Source of the DNA: Blautia parvula
Lineage (GTDB): Bacteria; Bacillota; Clostridia; Lachnospirales; Lachnospiraceae
Direction of reading: 5' to 3'
Assembly (NCBI RefSeq): GCF_020215665.1
Contig: NZ_CP084061.1
Location: forward strand, 4,138,501 to 4,202,500
DNA length: 64,000 nt
Part shown: piece by piece, positions 53,139 to 62,387 of the stretch
Position numbering within the stretch: position 1 is the stretch's first letter
Layout: the number at the start of each line of letters is the position of its first letter
The notes under the pieces: generated by a model
Database searches by the model: none
What the model was told of the DNA's origin: nothing
The model's input: the letters and a program-made list of their open reading frames with translations, nothing else
Position numbers and translations under genes: made by a program

Positions 53139-54944
53139 TTATGCAAGCCATAAGTATTCATACGGCCCAAGTACAATATTATCCCACAGAGGTACTGTTT
53201 TTCCCTGAATCAGATCGTGCAGTTCCCAGGGAAGCCCGAACCAATTTACAGCATTGCAGTTTACCACCTGTCTCTCCTCACTGAAATTGGCAAGGACCAG
53301 CATTTTATCCTCCCTGTGGAACGCAAACACTGCTTTATTCCCTGTATCAATGGGAATGGAAGATATATTGGAGGCGAATATGGGATTTTCCTTCCGCACC
53401 CGGATCATTTCCCTGATACTGCTGAAAAGGATTCCCTCCACAGTGCCCATATCATGTCTGTTCCCTGCTTTCTCCCAGTCCATGGGTGCCCGGTGCAGCC
53501 AGCGGGAATCATGGGCAATGGTCTCATCCTTCTTGTAATCCCACCAGTTCAGGGTTCCGATCTCATCACCGCTGTACAGAAGAGGGATTCCGGTATAAGA
53601 AATGATCACACTGTTTAAAAGCAGGATCCTCTTGACCGCCAGCTCCAGCTTATAGCGGTCTTTCTTCAAAATAGCCTCCTCAAGACCGCACAGGGATGCC
53701 ATTGTGCCGCTGTTTCTCGCGTCCAGCGTCTCAGGATTGAACTCATAGAGCTCCCCCTTTGCAAAGCTGCCGGGGAATTTTCCTTCCATGAATTGAATGA
53801 TAAACTGCTTATGAGCCTCGGGGTCCATCCCCAGATCCCTGATGATATCCTTCTCAAATCCCCATCCGATGTCATCATGGCATCTTGCATAATTGATCCA
53901 CACCCCATCCTTTGGCGTGCCGTAATCAATAGACATGGAACGCTGCATCAGCCGCACATCCCTGGTTGCAAGCGAGTTCCACAGAAGCACCATAAGAGAC
54001 GCATTGTACATGATATGGCATTCCTTCTCCTCAGGTGTACCGAAGTATTTTACAATCTCATGAGGCTCTACGATAGCTTCCCCCAAAAAGACAACAGAGG
54101 GGCATACCTCCTCTATGATCATCTCATACATTTTCAGAAGTGTGTGCACCTGGGGCAGGTTCATGGATGAGGTTCCCAGCTCCTTCCACATATAAGGGAT
54201 GGCATCCAGCCTGAATATGTCAATCCCTTTGTTGGCAAGTGTCAAAAGCACCTCAGCGATACGGTTGAACACGTTGGGGTTCTTATAGTTCAGATCCCAC
54301 TGGAATTCATAGAAACGTGTCATGACAAACTTTCCGATATCCTCGTAGTAGGTAAAATTCTTAGGTGCAACGGAAGGGAAGATTTCCGTCAATGTCTTCT
54401 CATACTCGGAAGGAATGCCGTAATTGTCGAACATATAATACATATCTTCGTATCCCGGCTCGTTTTTCCTGGATTTCAAGGCCCACTCATGTTCCTTAGC
54501 CGTGTGGTTCAGCACAAAATCAATACAGGTGCGGATTCCCTTTTTCTTCAGTCTGTCAACCACGTGTTCAAACTGCTCTGTGGTGCCGAATTTCTTATCC
54601 ACGTTCAGATAATCGGACACTGCGTATCCACCGTCATTCTGGCCCTCTCTGGACTGCAGGAGCGGCATAAAATGCACATAAGTCACACCCAGGTCTGCCA
54701 GATAATCGATCCTCTTTTCAAAGCTGGACAGATTGTCTGAGAACTTGTCCAGATACAGCATCATTCCCACCATTTTCTCTGAAAGATACCAGTCATTCCC
54801 CTTCTTATCCTGCTTTCTCAGCGCAGTGCTCCTGCCTGCCCTGGCCTTCTCCATAATTTCCATGAGCTGGTCAAAGAAAAACTGGGTGATCCCGTTCTCC
54901 CCATACAGCCCAAAATAATATGTGCGCAGTTTATCCATAGACAT
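53139..54944 (-). CDS. GH13 subfamily 4 (amylosucrase-like) enzyme
   Basis: 601 residues, a little shorter than characterised amylosucrases (~630-650). The sequence follows that subfamily closely: EFQWDLNYKNPNVFNRIAE at ~213-231, nucleophile Asp247 in IFRLDAIPYMWK, general acid Glu289 in FLGEAIVEP, and HDD at 356-358 in ARCHDDIGW. Members transfer or hydrolyse glucose from sucrose or related alpha-glucosides. Whether this one is a transferase or a hydrolase cannot be told. No signal peptide. ATG 54944 follows AAAGGAG. It stands alone between two terminators. Confidence 0.85.
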   Translation of the reverse strand: MSMDKLRTYYFGLYGENGITQFFFDQLMEIMEKARAGRSTALRKQDKKGNDWYLSEKMVGMMLYLDKFSDNLSSFEKRIDYLADLGVTYVHFMPLLQSREGQNDGGYAVSDYLNVDKKFGTTEQFEHVVDRLKKKGIRTCIDFVLNHTAKEHEWALKSRKNEPGYEDMYYMFDNYGIPSEYEKTLTEIFPSVAPKNFTYYEDIGKFVMTRFYEFQWDLNYKNPNVFNRIAEVLLTLANKGIDIFRLDAIPYMWKELGTSSMNLPQVHTLLKMYEMIIEEVCPSVVFLGEAIVEPHEIVKYFGTPEEKECHIMYNASLMVLLWNSLATRDVRLMQRSMSIDYGTPKDGVWINYARCHDDIGWGFEKDIIRDLGMDPEAHKQFIIQFMEGKFPGSFAKGELYEFNPETLDARNSGTMASLCGLEEAILKKDRYKLELAVKRILLLNSVIISYTGIPLLYSGDEIGTLNWWDYKKDETIAHDSRWLHRAPMDWEKAGNRHDMGTVEGILFSSIREMIRVRKENPIFASNISSIPIDTGNKAVFAFHREDKMLVLANFSEERQVVNCNAVNWFGLPWELHDLIQGKTVPLWDNIVLGPYEYLWLA

Positions 54945-55030
54945 AATATTCTGCTCCTTTCACACGCCGGAAGTTCCTTCCGTATTCTCTTATATCAAGT
55001 ATACAGGATAGACGAATTTCCCACAAGCCA

Positions 55031-55067
55031 AAAAGGCACCGCCGGAAATATCCAGGCGATACCTTTT
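55031..55067 (-). terminator. Terminator of the amino-polyol operon
   Basis: Leftward AAAGGTATCGCC and GGCGGTGCCTTT pair imperfectly around a ten-base loop and lead into TTTTGG, just past the HPr-like gene. Confidence 0.65.
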
Positions 55068-55068
55068 G

Positions 55069-55305
55069 TCAGGCACAGATATACTTTTCAAATTTTTCCC
55101 TGATCATCTGTTCGTCCACACGGTCTGCATGCACCTGCATGACGACCGAACGGGCCGCGCTGATGAGCATTGCACTGATCACAGACTTCGCGTCATATAT
55201 ACAGCTTCCATACCTCAGGTCCACATCGTACTCAACTTTATTGGCCAGGTTCACAAAATCAATGACTTCATTCACATCCTTTAAATTGACCGGAAATGTG
55301 ATCAT
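55069..55305 (-). CDS. HPr-like protein lacking the active-site histidine
   Basis: 78 residues that align along their whole length with HPr: FVNLANKVEYDVDLRYGS matches the VQTASKYDADVNLEYNG region, and DAKSVISAML matches the regulatory-Ser46 helix NLKSIMGVM, with Ser41 in that place. The GIHARPA segment carrying the phosphorylated His15 is replaced by LKDVNEVID, so phosphotransfer from Enzyme I is impossible. This is the situation of Crh, which acts only in CcpA signalling when its Ser is phosphorylated; a like role is inference. ATG 55305 has GAAGGGAAG upstream. Last gene of the operon, after the ROK kinase. Confidence 0.75.
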   Translation of the reverse strand: MITFPVNLKDVNEVIDFVNLANKVEYDVDLRYGSCIYDAKSVISAMLISAARSVVMQVHADRVDEQMIREKFEKYICA

Positions 55306-55368
55306 TTCTCTTCCCTTCTTTCTTCTGTACGCCGGGCCTCCCTGCTCAGGCAGCCCGGCCCATATAAC

Positions 55369-56316
55369 TCAGCTTATCATTCTCGCTCTCTGACACTCTT
55401 CTTTCAGTCTGTTTCTGGCAAATACGGCTGCTCCTATGACGCCTTTTCCCACATATTCTTCTGAATATATATATCGGAAACCGTATCCCATCACATCTGT
55501 CCCCACCTTTTCATTTACAGCCTGCTCAAACGCCTTGCGGGGAAAATCCATCATCTCCATAACACCGCCTCCCACCACAAGGGAATCCGGGTTGAAAATA
55601 GTTGCCATCACAGCGTACACATGCGCACAGGCATCCACAAATTCCTTAAGGGGCTGCTCCTCCCTGTGAAGTGTGAACATGTCCTGAATTTCCGTATTCG
55701 GATAATACTGTTCCCGAATCTGCTGAAGCCGCCAGCCCGATGCATAACACTCACAGCAGCCTTTTTTGCCGCAGCTGCACGGGTCGTCCCCTTTGTAATA
55801 CGGAATATGGCCCAGATCCAGTTCTGCCCCGTCCTTGCCCTCCAGGGGCTTTCCGTCGATGATCACGGACGAGCCCACACCGGTACCGATATATATGCCG
55901 ACCACGATCTTCTGGTTTTCCAGATGGTTCACAGCCACATCGTACTGCAGGATATTGTTCACGTCATTGTTCACATACACAGGGACTTCAAAATATTCCC
56001 TCATTTCAGCCGCAATATTTCTGTTGAGAAATACCACTTCGCCTGCACTGTTTCTTATATTCGTTGTACAGATGACAGTCTCCTTATCATTGGAAACGGA
56101 GGATGGAACACCGATGGATATGGCCTCTATCTCTTCGATTCCGTTGGAAACTCTGTACTTCTCAATAATCTCACAGAGCTTTATCACCGGATTGTGGGCA
56201 TTGGCAATGTAAAAGCTTTTGATGACAGAGGGATTTTTCATCTCATTGTCCGGGGTCACAGCCCCGATGCGGAGATTGGTTCCCCCCAGATCAATGCCGA
56301 TTATTACATTTTTCAT
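55369..56316 (-). CDS. ROK family sugar kinase
   Basis: 315 residues. ATP-binding DLGGTNLRIGAV at 9-20, catalytic Asp in VNNDVNNILQYD, IGTGVGSSVIIDG, and the ROK zinc motif DPCSCGKKGCCECYASG. Phosphorylates a hexose, amino-hexose or similar sugar in the cytoplasm. It could be a glucokinase- or allokinase-like enzyme; the operon with a NagB-type deaminase and an aminotransferase favours an amino-sugar or deoxy-sugar. It lies 37 bases behind the ROK regulator. Confidence 0.88.
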   Translation of the reverse strand: MKNVIIGIDLGGTNLRIGAVTPDNEMKNPSVIKSFYIANAHNPVIKLCEIIEKYRVSNGIEEIEAISIGVPSSVSNDKETVICTTNIRNSAGEVVFLNRNIAAEMREYFEVPVYVNNDVNNILQYDVAVNHLENQKIVVGIYIGTGVGSSVIIDGKPLEGKDGAELDLGHIPYYKGDDPCSCGKKGCCECYASGWRLQQIREQYYPNTEIQDMFTLHREEQPLKEFVDACAHVYAVMATIFNPDSLVVGGGVMEMMDFPRKAFEQAVNEKVGTDVMGYGFRYIYSEEYVGKGVIGAAVFARNRLKEECQRARMIS

Positions 56317-56353
56317 TCTCCACTTCTCTTCTTTCTCTCTGCTATGGTCTCAG

Positions 56354-57520
56354 TTAATTATTGATCTCATCCACCCAGGCATCTCTCACCATATGAAAAC
56401 AGCCCCGCATCATGTGGTACTCGTCATACAGCGCCTGCCGCACCTCCACATGGATAGGAATAGCCTCATTGGCCAGAGACTCCACAAACGCCTGGAAACG
56501 TGTCATGATCAGCCTGCTGTAGTCACTGTAACAACTGTCCACGACCAGTGTTCCCGGGTTATAAACCCACAAAAGATTGTAAAGCACTCTGACTATGGTA
56601 TCCAGGGCTTCATCCACAATTCGCCTTGCGTCCTCCCCCTGCTCTTCATAGTCACGGATAACTTCCTTAAATGTTTTGCCGATACCCGCTTCACGAAGTT
56701 TCCTATTCAGAACAGAGACGGAGATCATATCCTCAAATGTAGTATATCTCTTCTCTGCGCTGTCTGTGAGTAGAAGCATCTTACCAACCTCACCGGCCAT
56801 CAATTCCTCCCCCATGACTGCAGTTCCCCTGTGGATAAAGAAGCCGCCCACACCGTGACCGCAGTAAAAGTAAAACTGACTGTCCGATTCAGAATCCATA
56901 CTCTCATACTCAGACCACGCAGCCGGCACCACGTCATGAAGAATCAAAATATTGCTGATCCCAAACGCGTCCGTAAACAACTGTCTGATATGCAGCTCCT
57001 TAAAATCAGCTATAAGGTCATAATTAACCAGGTCAACATCTTCATAATAGGCACTGGGAACAAACACTGCGACACCCACCGTAACCGTATGCATGGCGGC
57101 AAGCTTTTCCTTTATCATATCCACTGCGCGCAGAAGGTTTTCCCTGTAACTGCGCCCGGTATCAAATTCCAGTGTCTGCTCCTCCTTCTGTACCTCATAA
57201 ATATCATATATAAGGAAGCTGATCTCATCTACAGATGTCAGATTGATGCATACAATATTACCGTATTTTTCGTTGATCTGAAGGGCTTTGGGTTTTCTTC
57301 CCACATCATTCCCTTCACAGACCTTCTCCACAAGGATATCATTTGCGATCAGGTCATCCACAATATGCTTCACGGTCATGACGCTGATATGGTTCTCCTT
57401 GGCCAGCTCACTCCTGGTCTTGGTTTTGTCCCTGAGTATGCTCTGCATAATGTTTGCCACATTTATATTTCTGATACTGCTGACTGTCAGCGTCTGTTTT
57501 TTATCTGCATCCATAGTCAT
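56354..57520 (-). CDS. ROK family transcriptional regulator of the amino-polyol operon
   Basis: 388 residues. N-terminal winged helix with KTRSELAKENHISVMTVKHI and NDVGRKPKALQINEKYG, then a ROK domain in which the usual zinc CxCGxxGCxE motif is not evident, so it has probably lost kinase-type metal binding. ATG 57520 has AAAGGAAG upstream. Encoded inside the operon, 23 bases past the aminotransferase gene, so likely autoregulated by the pathway intermediate. Confidence 0.85.
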   Translation of the reverse strand: MTMDADKKQTLTVSSIRNINVANIMQSILRDKTKTRSELAKENHISVMTVKHIVDDLIANDILVEKVCEGNDVGRKPKALQINEKYGNIVCINLTSVDEISFLIYDIYEVQKEEQTLEFDTGRSYRENLLRAVDMIKEKLAAMHTVTVGVAVFVPSAYYEDVDLVNYDLIADFKELHIRQLFTDAFGISNILILHDVVPAAWSEYESMDSESDSQFYFYCGHGVGGFFIHRGTAVMGEELMAGEVGKMLLLTDSAEKRYTTFEDMISVSVLNRKLREAGIGKTFKEVIRDYEEQGEDARRIVDEALDTIVRVLYNLLWVYNPGTLVVDSCYSDYSRLIMTRFQAFVESLANEAIPIHVEVRQALYDEYHMMRGCFHMVRDAWVDEINN

Positions 57521-57543
57521 AAAATCACTTCCTTTAAATTATT

Positions 57544-58842
57544 TTATTTTAAACACTCCTTAAGAGATTTCTCAATGACAGCAACCGCTTCATCCACATT
57601 TTCTTTTGATGTGATCAATGCCGGATGCATGACCACAACCACATTCTCCAGGTTCTTTCTGCTCTCCAGCTCTGTGACCAGACCATTATGCAGCATAGCT
57701 TCATAAAATTCCTGGCCCAGCACATATTTATCCTCCGAAGGTGTTCCCTCCAGCTCCATACCCTGCAGAAGGCCGCGTCCGCGTACATCCTTGATGACAG
57801 GAAATTTATCCTTCAGTTCAAGAAGTCTGCTGTGCAGATAGTCACCTACCACGCGGCTGTTCTCCACAAGACCGTCCCGCTCGATGATCTCAATGTTCTT
57901 CAGTGCACTGCGGCATGCCAGCGGGTAACAGGAATGGGTATGTCCGTGAAGGCTGATCTTGCTCATTGCCTCCCCGATTTCCTTTCTGCAGAGGACTGCA
58001 GAGCCCGGAACGTATCCGCTTGTGAGCGCCTTGCCTGTTACCAGGATATCCGGAGTCACACCTTCATACTGACATGCGAACATGGTTCCCGTCTGTCCGA
58101 TACCGGTAACAACCTCATCGAAGATCAGAAGCGCACCATATTTATCACAGAGCTCTCTGACACCCTTCCAGAATCCCTTTGGCGGTACGATCACACCGCC
58201 GGCTGCAAAGATGGGCTCTGAGATCACAGCGGCAATTTTATCACCGCCCTCGTGAAGCATGGTCTGCTCCAGGTATTTCAGGCACTGCAGGCCGCAGGTC
58301 CCCGGCTCCTTACTGAAATCACAGTGGTAGCAGTAGGGCGGGGCAGAATGTACGAATCCTCTCGGCAGCAGCTCTGAGATACCGGAGTTTTCCTGTATCA
58401 TCTCAGATTTTCCCGTAGCGGCTGCCGCACCTGCGGTGGAGCCGTGGAATCCCCGGCGGAAGGAAATGATTCTTCCTCCGCCTCTGTAGTATTTTGCCAG
58501 CTTCAGCGCGAACTCGTTGGCGTCAGAACCGGTACAGCCGAACATTACCTTATCCAGGCCCTCCGGTGAGATTTCAATCATCTTTTCTGCCAGGGCTGCC
58601 CTCTCCTCTGTCGCGAAGCAGGAGGTCACGGACACAATCTTTTCAAGCTGGTCTTTTAATGCCCCGATCAGTTCCTCATTGCCGTGTCCCAGACTGCAGG
58701 CTGAGAACTGGCCCGAAAAATCCAGATATTTCTTTCCCTCGCTGTCGTACAGATACATCCCTTTTGCATTCGTAAATGCAATATCATCTGTAGTATAACA
58801 CTGAATCAGATATTTTTTATCTTTTTCTATAATCTTATTCAT
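57544..58842 (-). CDS. Class III PLP-dependent aminotransferase
   Basis: 432 residues from ATG 58842, seven bases past GGGAGG. Fold-type I, class III motifs: FGCTGSDANEFALKLAKYY, FHGSTAGAAAATG, LLIFDEVVTGIGQTG and the PLP Lys271 in VTGKALTSGY. Such enzymes act on omega-amino groups, amino-polyols or glutamate semialdehyde. Its start overlaps the NagB-type gene by eight bases (58835-58842), showing tight coupling. With a dehydrogenase and deaminase beside it, an amino-sugar or amino-polyol substrate is likely. Exact substrate unknown. Confidence 0.9.
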   Translation of the reverse strand: MNKIIEKDKKYLIQCYTTDDIAFTNAKGMYLYDSEGKKYLDFSGQFSACSLGHGNEELIGALKDQLEKIVSVTSCFATEERAALAEKMIEISPEGLDKVMFGCTGSDANEFALKLAKYYRGGGRIISFRRGFHGSTAGAAAATGKSEMIQENSGISELLPRGFVHSAPPYCYHCDFSKEPGTCGLQCLKYLEQTMLHEGGDKIAAVISEPIFAAGGVIVPPKGFWKGVRELCDKYGALLIFDEVVTGIGQTGTMFACQYEGVTPDILVTGKALTSGYVPGSAVLCRKEIGEAMSKISLHGHTHSCYPLACRSALKNIEIIERDGLVENSRVVGDYLHSRLLELKDKFPVIKDVRGRGLLQGMELEGTPSEDKYVLGQEFYEAMLHNGLVTELESRKNLENVVVVMHPALITSKENVDEAVAVIEKSLKECLK

Positions 58843-59596
58843 AAATGATCCTCCCTTTTTCCTCCTGCAGATCTGCTTCTGACAGGGCATCCTCGTCTGC
58901 GATAATAGTCACATTGGGATGAAACTGTAAGACAGATGCCGGTACTTTTGGTGTTACCGGGCCGTTAATGACCTGGTTCAGAATACCTGACTTTTCTTTT
59001 CCGCTCACGAGCAGCAGAATCTTTTTTGCCCTCATAATGGTACCGATTCCCATGGTATAAGCCCGGGACGGCACATCTTCCGCCCTTTCAAAAAAGCGTT
59101 TGTTGGCTTCAACCGTGCTTGCTGCCAAAGTGACACAGTGGCATTTTTTCTCGAAAATCTCTCCCGGTTCGTTAAAACCAATATGCCCATTGTGGCCAAG
59201 GCCCAGAAGCTGCAGATCCACTCCGCCGGATTCTTCTATAATCCTTTCATAATCACTGCATGCCTTCTCACTGTCAGGCTCCATACTATCCGGTATGTGG
59301 GTATTCTCGGGCTTTATATTTATGTCACAGAACAGGTTCTTTCTCATAAAGTAATAATACCCTTGTTCATTGTCCGGTTCCAGTCCCTTATAATCATCCA
59401 GGTTCATAGATTTCACCCGGGAGAAATCCAACAGACCCATACGGTACCATTTTTTCAGGTACCCATATGCGCCGACCGGGGTGGAACCTGTCGCAAGACC
59501 CAGCACACATTCCGGGTTTGAAATCACTTCCGCGCCCAGGATGGATGCTGCCTTTTCGCTTAGTTTATCATAATTCTTTGCCCTGTAGATTTTCAT
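58835..59596 (-). CDS. nagB: Glucosamine-6-phosphate deaminase family protein
   Basis: 253 residues from ATG 59596, with GGGAAG upstream. Substrate loop GLATGSTP at 33-40, NLDDY at 65-69 with the proton-transfer Asp, and GLGHNGHIGFNEPG with His138 and Glu143, all as in NagB. Converts glucosamine-6-phosphate to fructose-6-phosphate and ammonia. Length is normal for Firmicute NagB. The operon lacks NagA and any GlcNAc transporter, so it may act on a related amino-sugar phosphate; the symbol is by family. The gene overlaps the dehydrogenase stop by four bases. Confidence 0.88.
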   Translation of the reverse strand: MKIYRAKNYDKLSEKAASILGAEVISNPECVLGLATGSTPVGAYGYLKKWYRMGLLDFSRVKSMNLDDYKGLEPDNEQGYYYFMRKNLFCDINIKPENTHIPDSMEPDSEKACSDYERIIEESGGVDLQLLGLGHNGHIGFNEPGEIFEKKCHCVTLAASTVEANKRFFERAEDVPSRAYTMGIGTIMRAKKILLLVSGKEKSGILNQVINGPVTPKVPASVLQFHPNVTIIADEDALSEADLQEEKGRIIYE

Positions 59597-60636
59597 AAAG
59601 CTGCTTCCCACTCTCCGTATTTTGCGATCACCTTATCCTTGATCATCCGGCAGAATTCGTCTGTTACCTTGAAGTCATTTACTACTGTATACCAGTATCC
59701 GTGGCTCTCCAAGAACTCTTTCTCATATTTGATCGCTGCGAACACGTCATCCCAGGTGATCCCCATTCCTTCCGGCCTGATCTCCACTCCTGCCTTGTGG
59801 ATGATATCCAGGATCCCGTCCGGGTCATTTCCTCCCATTGCGGAGCCTACAAAGATCCCCAGGCATACCGGCTGGCCGTGGATGAATTTTTTCTTTGTCA
59901 TGTATTCCAGTGTGTAGAATAAGAAATGGTCACTTCCCTCAATGGGTCTTGGGTTCCAGCCGTTGTTGTGGAACGCTGCTCCGCCCCATCTCAGGCCCTC
60001 TGTCAGTACACGGATTCCTTTTTCATTTAACTCGTAGATGTCGTCCAGGTTGTCCACTACAGACTGGTATACCTCTTTTACCTCATCCACCATCTCCTGG
60101 TCATACGGCCATTTCTCCTCACATTTGCCCTGGCCTGCCGCATATTTCCAGTCAAACATGGAGTTGTTATAGCAGAGTACATCGCATACACCGCTTCTGT
60201 TCAGAGCTTTCGGGCCGCTCTGGATCACATCGTAGTCCACGTATACAGCTACAGGCTCCACATATCCCACATATCTCACAACACTGTTGAATCTAAGACC
60301 CGCGCGGTGTCCGAACACTGCGTTTGTGGCGATGGATGTGGGGACCTGATATAAAGGCATATGTGTCTTCCACGCAACCGTTTTTGCGTAGTCAACGGCC
60401 TGTCCGCCGCCCATTCCTATCACTGCCTCAAACTTCGGAAGCTTTTCAATATTTGCCATGATCTCATCGTATTCCAGGGTTTTTACAAAGTGTACGATGC
60501 AGTCATCGTCGAACTCATCTTTGAATTTCTCCCACAGATCCTCCATTGTCACTACCAGATAAGGTCTCTGTACGATATTTTTCAGCTCACCAACTAAATT
60601 GCGTCCGTAAATTGTTGTAAACATCTTTTTTGCCAT
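59593..60636 (-). CDS. Glycerol-1-phosphate-dehydrogenase-like iron/zinc dehydrogenase, copy 1
   Basis: 347 residues of the dehydroquinate-synthase-like fold. NAD site GMGGGQAVDYAK at 74-85, PTSIATNAVFGH at 99-110, and metal-ligand candidates in RSGVCDVLC, EGSDHFLFY and HGQPVCLG. Family members reduce or oxidise polyol phosphates or related sugars. It is almost identical to the gene at 62388; the proteins differ mainly by Gly versus Asp in KYAAGQGKC and at the last residues (EWEAAL here). Third in the operon, between the symporter and the NagB-type gene. True substrate unknown. Confidence 0.88.
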   Translation of the reverse strand: MAKKMFTTIYGRNLVGELKNIVQRPYLVVTMEDLWEKFKDEFDDDCIVHFVKTLEYDEIMANIEKLPKFEAVIGMGGGQAVDYAKTVAWKTHMPLYQVPTSIATNAVFGHRAGLRFNSVVRYVGYVEPVAVYVDYDVIQSGPKALNRSGVCDVLCYNNSMFDWKYAAGQGKCEEKWPYDQEMVDEVKEVYQSVVDNLDDIYELNEKGIRVLTEGLRWGGAAFHNNGWNPRPIEGSDHFLFYTLEYMTKKKFIHGQPVCLGIFVGSAMGGNDPDGILDIIHKAGVEIRPEGMGITWDDVFAAIKYEKEFLESHGYWYTVVNDFKVTDEFCRMIKDKVIAKYGEWEAAL

Positions 60637-60667
60637 GATTTTAATCTCCTCTTCTATTCAATCAGTT

Positions 60668-62188
60668 TTATTTGTTGTTCTTTTCTTCTGCAGCCTTTGC
60701 TGCTTTTTCCGCTCTTCTGGCCCTCACGTCCACCATACAGGCTTCCAGCTTCTTATCGCTGAGACCGTAGAACATCTGAAGGACCATATGTATAAGTGTC
60801 ACAACTGCCGGAATCACGAAGGCAAGAATTAGCAAAGAACGGATTGTCCCGTCACTCTGTGTCTGGTTAGCCACATATCCGGAGCCGTCCAGCAGAATTC
60901 CCATGATCTGTGCGCCTAGCGCGGCACCGATGGTGATACAGAATCCGTTGACTGCAGACACCACGCCTGCCTGCCCTTTTCCGTTTTTCCACTCGCCGTA
61001 GTCCACGGTTGCCGGAATCATTACATTGGAGAAAGAGTAATATGCACCGCTTAAAATTCCGTTTAATATAAACATTGCAAAGAGTAATCCGAACTGCATG
61101 GACTGGGAAGCCCCCGCCGGCCCGTAGATACTGCATACTGCGAACAGAGCAATACTGAATACAGCGCTGGATGCCATACAGATCATATACGCACGGCTGG
61201 TATCCTTAAACATCCGTATGAACGGTTTCATAAGGAAAACTCCCAGCATCAGCGCTATGGTATAGGCAAACATTGCCACCGAGTAAAAGTCTTCCAACCC
61301 CAGAAAATAGATGAAAATGTAAATAATCATCCCATTTTTGATTGCCTGCATGATCTGTTTCAGGACTTCGCCGATCTGCAGGATAATAGCCGGCCTGTTC
61401 TTTGCAAAACTCTTTAACTGGGCAAACATGGGCTCGTGCTCCACCTGTCTTAAATGCTCCCGGCAGGAACCGTCCCTGTTCAGTTCGTATTTCTTGGTCA
61501 TCTGGGCATTGAGTATCTGAAATAACATAACTGTCAATCCAATGGCAAATGCTGCCCAGAAGAAGCCCTGTGCCTCATTTCCCTTGCTGCCGCCGAATAA
61601 TTTTACCATAGGCATAAAAAGAGCTGCTGCTGCCACCTGCGCCAGATTGGTACAGAGGCTTTTTACAATGGCAATGGTCTCCCGCTCCCTCGGATTTCTG
61701 GTCATGTTACAGAACTGTGCGATCTGCGGCATGAAAGAGAACGTCGCGCCAATGGAACCAAAGCATCCGTAACATACTGCTGCCCACGCCACTTTAAGAC
61801 CTGTACTCTCCACCGGAAGAGCTGTGAATACGCCGATAAACAGAAGAAACAGCGGAATGATCCCGAAAATTGCCCAGGAACGGTAACGCCCCCATTTATA
61901 ACAGACATTGTCCAGCATATAGCCAACCCACAGGTCTGTAAAACAATCCGCCACACGGGCAAATAACATAATGGAGCCTGCGACCGTGGCGCTGAGTCCC
62001 ACCACATCCGTGTAAAAGTACACCAGATAATATCCGAAAATAACCCAGGAAACGTTAAAGCTGTATGCCCCGTACATACTGTGTATAATTTTGTCATACC
62101 ACGGTACCTTGGCGGTTGTGGATGTAAAGTCTATATCATATGGATCTTTCTTACCGTTTAACGGCATTGCCATACCATCCTGAGACAT
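60668..62188 (-). CDS. GPH-type sugar/cation symporter (MelB-like MFS)
   Basis: 506 residues from ATG 62188, six bases past AAAGGGGG; an in-frame start at 62218 is not needed. About twelve membrane helices. The GPH signatures are visible: SIMLFARVADCFTDLWVGYM with the cation-site Asp residues, KWGRYRSWAIFG, and NVMIPATVDYGEWKNGK. Imports a glycoside, pentoside, hexuronide or related compound with Na+ or H+. It lies between the two dehydrogenase copies, as the only transporter of the operon. C-terminus is rich in Ala, Lys and Glu. Confidence 0.92.
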   Translation of the reverse strand: MSQDGMAMPLNGKKDPYDIDFTSTTAKVPWYDKIIHSMYGAYSFNVSWVIFGYYLVYFYTDVVGLSATVAGSIMLFARVADCFTDLWVGYMLDNVCYKWGRYRSWAIFGIIPLFLLFIGVFTALPVESTGLKVAWAAVCYGCFGSIGATFSFMPQIAQFCNMTRNPRERETIAIVKSLCTNLAQVAAAALFMPMVKLFGGSKGNEAQGFFWAAFAIGLTVMLFQILNAQMTKKYELNRDGSCREHLRQVEHEPMFAQLKSFAKNRPAIILQIGEVLKQIMQAIKNGMIIYIFIYFLGLEDFYSVAMFAYTIALMLGVFLMKPFIRMFKDTSRAYMICMASSAVFSIALFAVCSIYGPAGASQSMQFGLLFAMFILNGILSGAYYSFSNVMIPATVDYGEWKNGKGQAGVVSAVNGFCITIGAALGAQIMGILLDGSGYVANQTQSDGTIRSLLILAFVIPAVVTLIHMVLQMFYGLSDKKLEACMVDVRARRAEKAAKAAEEKNNK

Positions 62189-62387
62189 ATAATACCCCCT
62201 TTTCATGTCCGGCAGCAAAAGCCCCCATGAAGCCTGTACTGATGCTGCGTCTTCTGCCGCCTCATAATTTTATTTTGAAGTTGATTTTTTCTTATATTTA
62301 TGTATAATGAATCTTATAAGAATACCTTTGTAGAAGATTGGCAGCCGTCCTGCAAAACGCGCCCTCTTTTATAGGTGGGTATTCTTT

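Noticed and set aside
58835-59596. Operon as ordinary N-acetylglucosamine use
   Set aside because: There is no NagA deacetylase, no PTS or GlcNAc transporter, and the aminotransferase and two dehydrogenases would have no role.
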